Made by a program: the position numbers and the translations under genes
In this document: positions 8,665-16,041 of the stretch, in pieces
Position numbering within the stretch: position 1 is the stretch's first letter
Layout of the letters: the number at the start of each line of letters is the position of its first letter
DNA from: SHWB01 sp050246875
GTDB taxonomy: Bacteria; Pseudomonadota; Alphaproteobacteria; UBA6615
DNA length: 64,000 nt
Reading direction: 5' to 3'
Assembly (NCBI GenBank): GCA_050246875.1
Contig: JBFWVF010000012.1
Coordinates: 1-64,000, forward strand
The notes under the pieces: generated by a model
Told to the model about the DNA's origin: nothing
Seen by the model: only the letters and a program-made list of their open reading frames with translations
Databases searched by the model: none

Positions 8665-9629
8665 GCCGCCTCGCCCCGGACGCGGCGCCACAGCGCCAGC
8701 GTCGCCGCCTCGGCGGCATCGACCGTGAGTGAATCCATCAGCGTATCCGTGGCGCGATGGTCGTAGCCGGGACCGCCGACCAGCTCGTCATAGCCCTTCG
8801 ACGTGCCGACCCAGGCCGCGCGCGCGCCCCATGGCGCGTAATGCGCCGGCCGGCTCGGCCCGAACAGGCCGAGCGTCGGGGTCCCGGCCGCCGCCGCCAT
8901 GTGCATCAGCCCGGAATCGTTGCCGACATAGAGGGCGAGGCGGGAGAGGCAGGCGGCCACGACCGGCAGCCCGATCGTTCCCACGAGGTCGACGCGTCGG
9001 GCGGCGGGCAAGGCATCGAGCACGGGCGCGGCCGCCGCGCGCTCGGCCGGCGCGCCGAACACCGCCACCCGCGCACCCGGCAGCGGCCCGCGCGGTGCGG
9101 TCAGCCGCGCCACCAGCTCGGCGAAGCACTCGGCGCGCCACGTCTTGCCGCGCCAGTTGGCGGTCGGGCCAATGCCGAGCAGCGGCGGGCCGGGCGGCAG
9201 CAGGCGCGCCGCCTCGGCCTCGTCGGCGGCGTCCGTCCACAGGCGCGGCGCCGGCGGCGTGGCGCCGAGCCCCAGCGTGCGGGCCATGTGGACGACACGA
9301 TGCTCGTCCGGCGCCGCTGCGCGCGGCAGGGCGGCGCGACGCCGCGCACGCACCAGCCAAGGAATCACCGAGCGGCGCAGGTCGACCGTCAGGTCCCAGC
9401 GCGTGCCGACGACGGCCCGCCACAGCAAGGGCCAGTGCAGGCCGCGCCGCTGCTTGACCATCGGCAGCACGCGCTCGACGCCGGGCGCGCGCGCGAACAG
9501 CGGCGCCGGGAGGGCGCCGCAGGCGACGGTGATCCGCGCCCCCGGCGTGCTCCGCGCGAGGTGGTCGACGAGGCCGGAAGACAGCACCGCGTCGCCGATG
9601 CGGGTGTGCCCGATGAAGAGTATGCGCAT
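8661..9629 (-). CDS. Glycosyltransferase family 9 (heptosyltransferase-like)
   Basis: The 322-residue protein starts MRILFIGHTRIGDAVL, the typical opening of ADP-heptose:LPS heptosyltransferases. It carries the donor-site block GNDSGLMHMAAAAGTPTLG followed by LFGPS in the C-terminal half. It likely transfers a heptose or related sugar in LPS core assembly. The ATG at 9629 is the first gene of the minus-strand glycan operon and lies back to back with ygfZ, so the roughly 130 bp to 9757 should hold divergent promoters. Confidence 0.85.
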   Translation of the reverse strand: MRILFIGHTRIGDAVLSSGLVDHLARSTPGARITVACGALPAPLFARAPGVERVLPMVKQRRGLHWPLLWRAVVGTRWDLTVDLRRSVIPWLVRARRRAALPRAAAPDEHRVVHMARTLGLGATPPAPRLWTDAADEAEAARLLPPGPPLLGIGPTANWRGKTWRAECFAELVARLTAPRGPLPGARVAVFGAPAERAAAAPVLDALPAARRVDLVGTIGLPVVAACLSRLALYVGNDSGLMHMAAAAGTPTLGLFGPSRPAHYAPWGARAAWVGTSKGYDELVGGPGYDHRATDTLMDSLTVDAAEAATLALWRRVRGEAA

Positions 9630-9756
9630 GCCCGGCGCGTTATACTCACGCGCCGAGCGGCCGCGCCAGCCTCGCCCGGGGGCTTGCCGGTGCCTTCGCC
9701 GCGCCCCATCTGGCCGGCACGGCTCCACGCCGCGGAACCGGGAGCGGGACGACGCC

Positions 9757-10650
9757 ATGGGCGGACGCTGGACGATGCTGGACGGTCGCGGCGCGGTACG
9801 CGTCGACGGACCGGACGCGCGCGACTTCCTGCAGCGCGTCATCACCCAGGATCTTGGCCGCGTCGGCCCCGAACAGGCCGCCTGGGGCGCCCTGCTCACG
9901 CCGCAGGGCAAGTTCCTGCATGAATTCTTCCTCGTCGAGCATGACGGCGCATTGCTGCTCGACGGCGAGGCGCCGCGTTGCGGCGATCTCGCCCAGCGGC
10001 TGTCGCGCTACCGCCTGCGCGCCCGCGTGACGGTGGCACCGGAGCCGGCCTTCGCCGTCGCGGCCGCGTGGGGCGACGGCGCCCCCGCGGCCCTCGGCCT
10101 GCCGGCGATCCGCGGCGCCGCCCGCGTCTTCGCCGGCGGTGTGGCCTTCAACGATCCGCGCCATGACGGTCTCGGTGCACGCGTGCTGGCGCCGCGCGCC
10201 GGCCTCGCGACGGCCCTGGTGGCAGCCGGGCTCGCCGAGGCCGATCCCGCTGGCTGGGACGCCGTGCGGCTGGCCTGCGGCGTGCCCGACGGCAGCCGCG
10301 ACCTCGAGATCGACCGCTCGGTGTTGCTGGAGGCCAATTTCGACCTGCTCGACGGTATCGACTGGAGCAAGGGCTGCTACATCGGCCAGGAAGTCACGGC
10401 GCGCACCCGCTACCGCGGCCTGCTGAAGCGCCGTCTCGTCGGCGTCGCCATCGACGGCCCGACGCCGCCGCCGGGAACACCGGTGACGCTCGACGGGCGT
10501 GAGATCGGCGAGATGCGCAGCGCCGCAGGCGGGCGCGGCCTCGCCCTGCTGCGCCTCGACGCGCTCGCGGGCGCCGCCGGGGCCCCGCTCGCGGCTGGTC
10601 CCGCGCGCCTCGTCGCCGACCCGTTGCCGGATGCCGCCCGCGAAGCCTGA
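9757..10650 (+). CDS. ygfZ: YgfZ/GcvT-type folate-binding protein
   Basis: The 297-residue protein belongs to the YgfZ family, tetrahydrofolate-binding proteins that support certain Fe-S enzymes. The hallmark K-G-C-Y-I-G-Q-E signature lies at residues 205-212, and the N-terminal region resembles the GcvT fold. The start at 9757 has GGGAGCGGG upstream and gives the usual N terminus; an ATG six codons later is an alternative. The gene is divergent from the LPS genes and not part of the small-protein unit downstream. Confidence 0.88.
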   Translation: MGGRWTMLDGRGAVRVDGPDARDFLQRVITQDLGRVGPEQAAWGALLTPQGKFLHEFFLVEHDGALLLDGEAPRCGDLAQRLSRYRLRARVTVAPEPAFAVAAAWGDGAPAALGLPAIRGAARVFAGGVAFNDPRHDGLGARVLAPRAGLATALVAAGLAEADPAGWDAVRLACGVPDGSRDLEIDRSVLLEANFDLLDGIDWSKGCYIGQEVTARTRYRGLLKRRLVGVAIDGPTPPPGTPVTLDGREIGEMRSAAGGRGLALLRLDALAGAAGAPLAAGPARLVADPLPDAAREA

Positions 10651-10659
10651 GCCCCGCGT

Positions 10660-10676
10660 TTTGTGCGTCGCACAAA
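10660..10676. promoter_or_regulatory. Perfect 8+8 palindrome, operator-like
   Basis: TTTGTGCGTCGCACAAA is a perfect inverted repeat with a one-base centre. It starts 10 bases after the ygfZ stop and lies about 170 bases before a small gene. Its core TGCGTCGCA (TGC-N3-GCA) recurs as TGCGTTGCA at 10785-10793, closer to that gene. The flanking DNA is AT-rich for this genome. A regulator-binding role is inferred; TGC-N3-GCA cores are known for PhaR-type regulators, but no pha gene is nearby. Confidence 0.45.
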
Positions 10677-10845
10677 GCACCTTTGCGCGAGATTATGATT
10701 ACATTTCAGTAGAGTGACTTGCACGAATTGCATGGCTGGTCGATCAAACGGCGCTTGATCTGACAGTGACACTTACCTAAATGGTGCGTTGCAACAACGA
10801 GCGCCCGGCATCCGGCCCGGCGCAGTCCGGTCAAGGAGATCGATC

Positions 10846-11013
10846 ATGACACGTCAGCTCTCACTCGGTTCGGAGCAGGAGATCCTCCGCCAGGCGGAGA
10901 TCGAGCGGGCCCGCGTGATGCGGCAGGCCATTGCCTCCGTGTGGGCATGGCTGTTCGCCTCGCGCCAGGTGAAGGCGCCGGTCGGCCCGGCCATCGGCGC
11001 GGCGGCGGAGTAA
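10846..11013 (+). CDS. Small conserved-pattern helical protein, copy 1
   Basis: This 55-residue protein has a strong ribosome site (AAGGAG) eight bases before the ATG. Residues 10-40 form a likely amphipathic helix with the pattern AEIERARVMRQAIASVWAWL. The same pattern (AEAEQARMRVRMFAAVWQWL) recurs in the small gene at 11162, so the two are tandem paralogues. No catalytic motif or signal peptide is seen. The layout recalls small alphaproteobacterial proteins of the RSP_7527 or DUF1127 kind, but I cannot assign it. An 8-bp perfect hairpin follows the stop (11031-11054). Confidence 0.65.
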   Translation: MTRQLSLGSEQEILRQAEIERARVMRQAIASVWAWLFASRQVKAPVGPAIGAAAE

Positions 11014-11030
11014 CGTCGCCCGCCCGCCGC

Positions 11031-11054
11031 GGCACCGGCCTCCTCCCCGGTGCC
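11031..11054 (+). terminator. Hairpin after small gene 1 (possible terminator)
   Basis: GGCACCGG at 11031-11038 pairs perfectly with CCGGTGCC at 11047-11054 around an 8-base loop, starting 17 bases past the small-gene stop. There is no T-run, so intrinsic termination is uncertain. Confidence 0.35.
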
Positions 11055-11161
11055 AGCGGTTCATGGAAGTGCGTACCGGTTCCCCGTATACGGCCGCGCC
11101 CGCCCCCCAAAGGCGGGCGCGGTCGTCTATACTGGGCGCATCGTGGTCGGAGGGCGTCGCC

Positions 11162-11335
11162 ATGTGCTGCTTCGTGTTCGCCGACAAGCGTGGCGTGATC
11201 GCCGCCGCCGAGGCGGAACAGGCGCGCATGCGCGTGCGGATGTTCGCGGCCGTCTGGCAGTGGCTGGCCGCTACCGCGCGGGCCGCGAGCGGCCTCCGGC
11301 CCGCTGTCACCCCGCCCGTCACCGGGCCGGCGTAG
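11162..11335 (+). CDS. Small conserved-pattern helical protein, copy 2
   Basis: This 57-residue protein begins MCCFVFADKRG and then repeats the helix pattern of the gene at 10846, with paired Trp residues near the helix end (VWQWLAA). A GGAGGG ribosome site lies upstream of the ATG. A perfect 10-bp hairpin (11095-11104 with 11112-11121) and a TATACT box at 11127-11132 lie just before it, so it may have its own promoter. The function is unknown. Similarity to its neighbour is the main evidence that it is a real gene. Confidence 0.6.
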   Translation: MCCFVFADKRGVIAAAEAEQARMRVRMFAAVWQWLAATARAASGLRPAVTPPVTGPA

Positions 11336-11348
11336 GGCGGGAAGGCCG

Positions 11349-11948
11349 TTACAGCAGCGAGGCGACGCGCTCGCGGACGGCCGGCAGATAGTCCTCGTCG
11401 AACCAGGGATTGCGCCGCTGCCACCCGGTCGTGCGCCATGACGGGTGCGGCATCGGCAACAGGTCCGGCAGGTACTCGCGCCAGGCGGCGACGGTCTCGG
11501 TCAGCGTCGCCTTGCGTCGCGCGCCGAGGTACCAGGCCTGGGCGTAGCTGCCGACCAGCAGCGTCAGTTCGATCTGCGGCATGAGGGCACGCAGCTTGCG
11601 GTGCCAGGTCGGCGCGCATTCCGGCCGCGGCGGCTTGTCGCCGCCCTTGGGCAGCACGCCCGGATAGCACAGGCCGACCGGCACGATGGCGACACGGCAT
11701 TCGTCGTAGAAGGTCTCGTCGTCGACGCCGAGCCAGGCGCGCAGCCGCGTGCCCGAGGCGTCATTCCACGGAATGCCGGTCTCGTGGACACGGATGCCCG
11801 GCGCCTGGCCGACGACCAGCAGGCGGGCGGTCGTGCTCGCGCGCAGCACGGGGCGCGGCCCCAGCGGCAGGTGCGGCGCGCACTGGCCGCAGGCCCTCAC
11901 CTCGCCGAGCAGGCGGGCCAGCGCCCGGCGGGCCGATTCAGCCGGCAC
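11349..11948 (-). CDS. Uracil-DNA glycosylase superfamily protein
   Basis: The 199-residue protein should remove uracil or a related damaged base from DNA. It carries the family motif GQAPGIRVHETGIPWND near residue 45 and the closing motif PHPSWR about 35 residues from the end, in a length usual for the compact COG1573-like group. Only one Cys pair is visible near the N terminus (C-G-Q-C), so a 4Fe-4S cluster of the family 4 type is not supported. The GTG at 11948 overlaps the end of cobB by 11 bases, indicating translational coupling. Confidence 0.78.
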   Translation of the reverse strand: MPAESARRALARLLGEVRACGQCAPHLPLGPRPVLRASTTARLLVVGQAPGIRVHETGIPWNDASGTRLRAWLGVDDETFYDECRVAIVPVGLCYPGVLPKGGDKPPRPECAPTWHRKLRALMPQIELTLLVGSYAQAWYLGARRKATLTETVAAWREYLPDLLPMPHPSWRTTGWQRRNPWFDEDYLPAVRERVASLL

Positions 11949-12693
11949 GGGCCAGCACGCGGCACCGCAGGGCGGCGACGAATTCGGGCACGACGACGGT
12001 CGCCGGGCCGTGGCGGGCGGCGTGGAACAGGCCGAAACCCTCCGACGGTTCGAGGTTGAGTTCGATCGTCTGCGCCCCGGCGCCGAAGCGTGCCTCCTGG
12101 ACGAAGCCGGCGGCCGGATAGACGTTGCCCGAGGTGCCGATCGAGACGAACAGGCCGCACCGCGACAGCAGCCGCCCGATACGGTCCATGTGGTACGGCA
12201 TTTCGTGGAACCAGACGACGTTCGGGCGCATGCCGCCGGTCCGCCCGCAGGCCGCGCAGGCAATGTCGACCGACAGGTCGGCGCGGTTTTCCCGCACGTC
12301 GCGGCAATGGGCGCACAGCGAGCGCCACAATTCGCCATGCATGTGAACCGGCGCCGACGTGCCGCCGCGCTCGTGCAGGTCGTCGATGTTCTGCGTGACG
12401 ACGACGACCTCGCCCGGCCAGAACGCTTCGAGGTCCGCCAGCGCGCGGTGCGCGGCGTTGGGCTGCACCGCCGGGTCGAGCATCTGGCGGCGGCGCGCGT
12501 TGTAGAAGCCATGCACGCGGGCGGGGTCGCGGGCGAAGGCGGCGGGCGTCGCCACCTCGTCGATCGACACGGTGGCCCAGATGCCGTCGGCGTCGCGGAA
12601 CGTGGCGAGGCCCGATTCGCGCGAAATGCCGGCGCCGGTCAGGACGACGATCGTCGCGTCGGGTGAAAGGCGGTCGAGGTCGATCGTCGTCAC
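11938..12693 (-). CDS. cobB: Sir2-family NAD-dependent protein deacylase (CobB type)
   Basis: The 251-residue sirtuin removes acyl groups from lysine side chains using NAD. Visible motifs are TGAGISRESGLATFRD for NAD binding, QNIDDLHERGG, the catalytic His in HMHGELW, and two Cys pairs (CAHC and CAAC) for zinc. The Y-N-x-R-R sequence after the cofactor loop is the Tyr/Arg pair linked to succinyl-lysine preference in CobB/Sirt5-type enzymes. The start is a GTG at 12693. It is followed by the overlapping UDG-family gene. Confidence 0.9.
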   Translation of the reverse strand: MTTIDLDRLSPDATIVVLTGAGISRESGLATFRDADGIWATVSIDEVATPAAFARDPARVHGFYNARRRQMLDPAVQPNAAHRALADLEAFWPGEVVVVTQNIDDLHERGGTSAPVHMHGELWRSLCAHCRDVRENRADLSVDIACAACGRTGGMRPNVVWFHEMPYHMDRIGRLLSRCGLFVSIGTSGNVYPAAGFVQEARFGAGAQTIELNLEPSEGFGLFHAARHGPATVVVPEFVAALRCRVLARAG

Positions 12694-12772
12694 GGCTGTG
12701 GGCCACCGTTCGCACGCTTGCGCCGGCCGAGCCTAGCGCGCCCGCACCGCCACCGGGAGAAGAAATGCCGCC

Positions 12773-13384
12773 TCAGCGCCCCTCGTCGTCGCCGGCGTCC
12801 TGGACGTCGTCCCACTCGGCGGCGAGTTCCGCCCAGCGGCCGGCGCCGCCCTCCAGCGGATAGCTCGCTTCGCTGCGATAGACGGGGCCGTCGCTGCCGA
12901 GCGTGGAGGAGAACAGCGCGAAGGCGTCGATCTCGACCGGCGCCGCCGCGAAGCCGCCATGGGCGGCGAAGAACGGTGCGACGCGCATCTCGGGCAGGTC
13001 GGGGCATCGCGCCAGCGTGACGTGCGGCGTGAACCGCCTTCCGTCGCCGCCATGGCCGAGGCGGCGGCAGGCGGTCTCGACGCGGGCCTGCAGGCGCTCC
13101 AGCGCCTCGTTGCGGGCGACCCCGGCCCACAGCGCGCGCACCCGCCGGCGCGAGGCGAACTGGCCGACGCCCTCGAGCGTCAGCTCGAAGGCCGCCGCGT
13201 CGACATGTCCAAGCGCGATGTCGATCTCGTCGGCCGCACGCGGATCGACCTCGCCGATGAAATGCAGGGTGAGGTGCAGGTTCTCGCGCGGCACCCAGCG
13301 CGCGCCCGCGATCGGCGTGTGCAGCATGGCCAGCGTGTCGCGCAGCGCATCCGGAAGCGCGAGGCCAACGAACAGCCGGATCAC
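12773..13384 (-). CDS. thpR: RNA 2',3'-cyclic phosphodiesterase (2H family)
   Basis: This 203-residue 2H phosphoesterase hydrolyses 2',3'-cyclic ends of RNA. The paired HxTx motifs are HLTL at residues 37-40 and HVTL at 121-124, with spacing as in ThpR/LigT. The start is a GTG at 13384 giving MIRLFVGLALP, the usual beginning. It directly follows the FIST gene on the same strand with about a dozen bases between them. Confidence 0.9.
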   Translation of the reverse strand: MIRLFVGLALPDALRDTLAMLHTPIAGARWVPRENLHLTLHFIGEVDPRAADEIDIALGHVDAAAFELTLEGVGQFASRRRVRALWAGVARNEALERLQARVETACRRLGHGGDGRRFTPHVTLARCPDLPEMRVAPFFAAHGGFAAAPVEIDAFALFSSTLGSDGPVYRSEASYPLEGGAGRWAELAAEWDDVQDAGDDEGR

Positions 13385-13396
13385 GTCCGTCCCCCC

Positions 13397-14515
13397 TCAC
13401 ACGAACAGGGTCAGCACGCCCGTGTAAGTGTACAGGCGATCACGCGATATCTCGCCGTTGCCGAAGAAGCCAACCAGCGGAAAATCGCCGAGCACGTCGC
13501 GGATCATGCCCAGCTCGACCGCGTCGGGGCCGAACTGGTTGGGGCCGCGGGCGACGCAGGAATGGTAGAGCCCGGCCTTCGGCACACCGCCCACGCGGCG
13601 GCGCAAATCGGTCAGCATGCGCTCGAGATCGGCCAGCGCGGCGGCCGGGTCGCGTCGCACCAGCATCACCCGGTCGCCGACCGCGAGCGGCGCGGCGATG
13701 GCGAGCCACCCCTCGTTCTCGTCGATGCCGACCAGATTGCGCACGAGATAATCGCCCGTGTCGGAGCCGGCGACCGGCAGGGCGGCGTGGATGTAGCCAG
13801 CCGCGCGCGCCGGGTCGCGGGCCAGCAGTTCGCCGACATCCGCGCGGAAGACATCTACGGCCCGCCGGCCGTCGAGGGCGGCGACGACCTGACCGTCCAT
13901 CGCCGTGATGGTGCGGACGGGACCGATGGGCGAGCAGCCCTGCGTCAGCCCCGTCGCCACCGCCACGTCCGCGCCGAGCAGCACGCCAGAGGCGCCGCCC
14001 GAGGCCGGCGCGTCGGCGAAGTGCACCGGACCGCGCGTCGCCGTCGTCAGGCCGCCGACGAGGAAGCCGCCGGTCGCCTGGGCGAGCGCGCTCACGAGAT
14101 CCTGCGGCGCATTGGTCGTCGGGTCGGCATGGACGACGCCGAGCGCCGGCGCGTGCGCCGCGAGCCACGGCCCGAGTCCCGCCCGGTCCACCACCGCAGC
14201 GCCGGTCCCGGCTGGCAGGACGCGGAAGGCATCCTCCGGCAGGTCGCAGGCGAGCACGGCGATGGCCGACTTGCCGACATACTCGGCACCGGTTGCGCAG
14301 ACGCCGGGGCCGAGGGCGCCGACCCAGTGCGGAATGCCCGTGCGCTGGCGCAGGAAGGCGGCGACGTCGCCGAACATCCGCGCCAGCGGCTCGGAGACGT
14401 AGAGGAACGCAAGGCTGGCCTTCGTCTCGCCGAGCTGGGCGAGGCACTTGCCGGCGATCAGGTACCATTCGGTCCCGACCTCGCCCGCGGCATGGGCGCA
14501 ACGGAACGCTGCCAT
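13397..14515 (-). CDS. FIST N- and C-domain sensory protein
   Basis: The 372-residue protein contains FIST_N (about residues 30-225) followed by FIST_C (about 230-360), a pair thought to bind small ligands such as amino acids in signalling proteins. GALGPGVCATGAEYVG and the terminal GFFGNGEI block are recognisable. No kinase, cyclase or other output domain is attached, so it probably acts through a partner. It begins seven bases after the tesA stop and is likely cotranscribed with tesA and thpR. Confidence 0.75.
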   Translation of the reverse strand: MAAFRCAHAAGEVGTEWYLIAGKCLAQLGETKASLAFLYVSEPLARMFGDVAAFLRQRTGIPHWVGALGPGVCATGAEYVGKSAIAVLACDLPEDAFRVLPAGTGAAVVDRAGLGPWLAAHAPALGVVHADPTTNAPQDLVSALAQATGGFLVGGLTTATRGPVHFADAPASGGASGVLLGADVAVATGLTQGCSPIGPVRTITAMDGQVVAALDGRRAVDVFRADVGELLARDPARAAGYIHAALPVAGSDTGDYLVRNLVGIDENEGWLAIAAPLAVGDRVMLVRRDPAAALADLERMLTDLRRRVGGVPKAGLYHSCVARGPNQFGPDAVELGMIRDVLGDFPLVGFFGNGEISRDRLYTYTGVLTLFV

Positions 14516-14522
14516 CGACGTC

Positions 14523-15236
14523 TCAGCCCTGGCCGGCAGGCCCGAGCGCCCGCAGGACGTAGGGCAGGATGCGCGCGACGATCACGGCGACTCCATCGGC
14601 GTTGGGGTGAATGCCGTCGGCCTGGTTGAGCCGCGGCTCCGCGGCGACCCCCTCGAGGAAGAAGGGATAGAACACGACGCCGTGACGCGCGGCAAGGCGG
14701 GGGAAGACGGCATCGAAGGCCGTCGCGTAGTCCGGTCCGAGGTTGGGCGGTGCGCGCATGCCGGTCAGCAGCACCGGCACGCCGCGCGCCTTCAACGCCG
14801 TCAGGATGGCATCGAGGTTGGCCTCGGTCTGGCGCGGATCGAGGCCGCGCAGGCCGTCGTTGGCGCCCAGTTCGACGATGGCGAGGGCGGCGCCGTCATG
14901 GCCGGCGAAAGTCCAGTCCAGCCGTGCCCGCCCGCCCGCCGTGGTATCGCCCGACACCCCGCCGTCGACCACGCGCGCCGCCACGCCCCGCGCGGCGAGC
15001 GCGGCCTCGAGCTGGCGCACGAAGGCCTTGTCGGCGGGCAGCCCCCAGCCGGCAACGAGGCTGTCGCCGAAGGCGACGATGGTCCGGCCGTCGGCCGCAT
15101 CGGCGGACGGCGCGCGGAACAGGGAGAGGACCGCCAGCAGGACGACCGCGAGCATGCGGCGCACGCCACACTTTAGCCGCATCGATGCGCTGCCGTGGCG
15201 TGCATGGACCGCGTCGTTCCCGCCCGTGGCTGACAT
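14523..15236 (-). CDS. tesA: Arylesterase / lysophospholipase TesA-like SGNH hydrolase
   Basis: The 237-residue periplasmic SGNH hydrolase cleaves thioesters, aryl esters or lysophospholipids. The catalytic Ser59 is in GDSLVAGWGL, oxyanion Gly and Asn are in GGVSGDTT and GANDG, and Asp207/His210 lie in DGIHPNADG. A hydrophobic segment ending APSADA looks like a signal peptide. The ATG at 15236 is chosen for its GGAAGGGAG ribosome site; later starts at 15182 and 15155 would give a more compact leader. It is divergent from ybbA-ybbP-like genes, the same arrangement as in E. coli. Confidence 0.85.
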   Translation of the reverse strand: MSATGGNDAVHARHGSASMRLKCGVRRMLAVVLLAVLSLFRAPSADAADGRTIVAFGDSLVAGWGLPADKAFVRQLEAALAARGVAARVVDGGVSGDTTAGGRARLDWTFAGHDGAALAIVELGANDGLRGLDPRQTEANLDAILTALKARGVPVLLTGMRAPPNLGPDYATAFDAVFPRLAARHGVVFYPFFLEGVAAEPRLNQADGIHPNADGVAVIVARILPYVLRALGPAGQG

Positions 15237-15330
15237 CGCCGATCGCTCCCTTCCGCCGGAAGCCGCGTTGACACCGCCCGTCGAGGGCCCATATGGGCGG
15301 GGCACCCCCGCCCTCGCCGGAGATACCCGC

Positions 15331-16041
15331 ATGGCGTCGCCTTCCTCGCCCACGGCCGCGCCGGACGACAGGATCGTGCGGCTCGCCGGGGTCAGGCTCG
15401 ATCTCGCAGGTCCGGCGGGACCGGTCAACGTGCTGCGCGGCATCGACCTCGACGTGCGCGCCGGCGAACGGCTGGCGATCGTCGGGCCTTCGGGTTCCGG
15501 CAAGACGACCCTCCTGATGGTGATGGCAGGACTGGAACGCGCGAGCACCGGCGACGTCGTCGTCGCCGGGGCCGATTTCGCCGGCCTCGACGAGGACGCG
15601 ATGGCGCTGCTGCGTCGCGGCCGCATCGGCATCGTCTTCCAGTCCTTCCATCTCGTGCCGACGATGTCGGCGCTGGAGAACGTCGCCGTGCCGCTCGAAC
15701 TCGCCGGCCGCCGCGACGCCTTCGCCCGCGCGGCCGAGTGCCTCGGCATGGTCGGCCTCGCCGGCCGCACCGGCCACTATCCCGGCCAGCTATCGGGCGG
15801 CGAGCAGCAGCGCGTCGCGGTGGCCCGTGCCTTCGCGTCGCAGCCGGCCCTGCTGCTGGCCGACGAGCCGACCGGCAACCTCGACCGCGCCACCGGCGAT
15901 CTCGTCATGGACACACTGTTCGCGCTGGCGAAGGCGCACGATACCACGCTTGTCCTCGTCACGCATGACGAGGCGGTCGCGGCGCGCTGCGACCGCACGG
16001 TTCACATCGCCGACGGCCTCATCCGGCGGGCGGCGGCGTGA
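15331..16041 (+). CDS. ybbA: ABC transporter ATP-binding protein (YbbA/LolD family)
   Basis: The 236-residue ATPase powers the adjacent FtsX-type permease. Walker A is GPSGSGKTT (52-60), the signature is LSGGEQQRVAVARA, Walker B is LLLADEPTGNLD and the switch His is in VTHD. These and the length match the MacB/LolD/YbbA group, which works by mechanotransmission rather than classical import. The start follows a GGAG site. The stop overlaps the GTG of the permease by four bases. The tesA-ybbA-ybbP order is a conserved neighbourhood. Confidence 0.9.
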   Translation: MASPSSPTAAPDDRIVRLAGVRLDLAGPAGPVNVLRGIDLDVRAGERLAIVGPSGSGKTTLLMVMAGLERASTGDVVVAGADFAGLDEDAMALLRRGRIGIVFQSFHLVPTMSALENVAVPLELAGRRDAFARAAECLGMVGLAGRTGHYPGQLSGGEQQRVAVARAFASQPALLLADEPTGNLDRATGDLVMDTLFALAKAHDTTLVLVTHDEAVAARCDRTVHIADGLIRRAAA

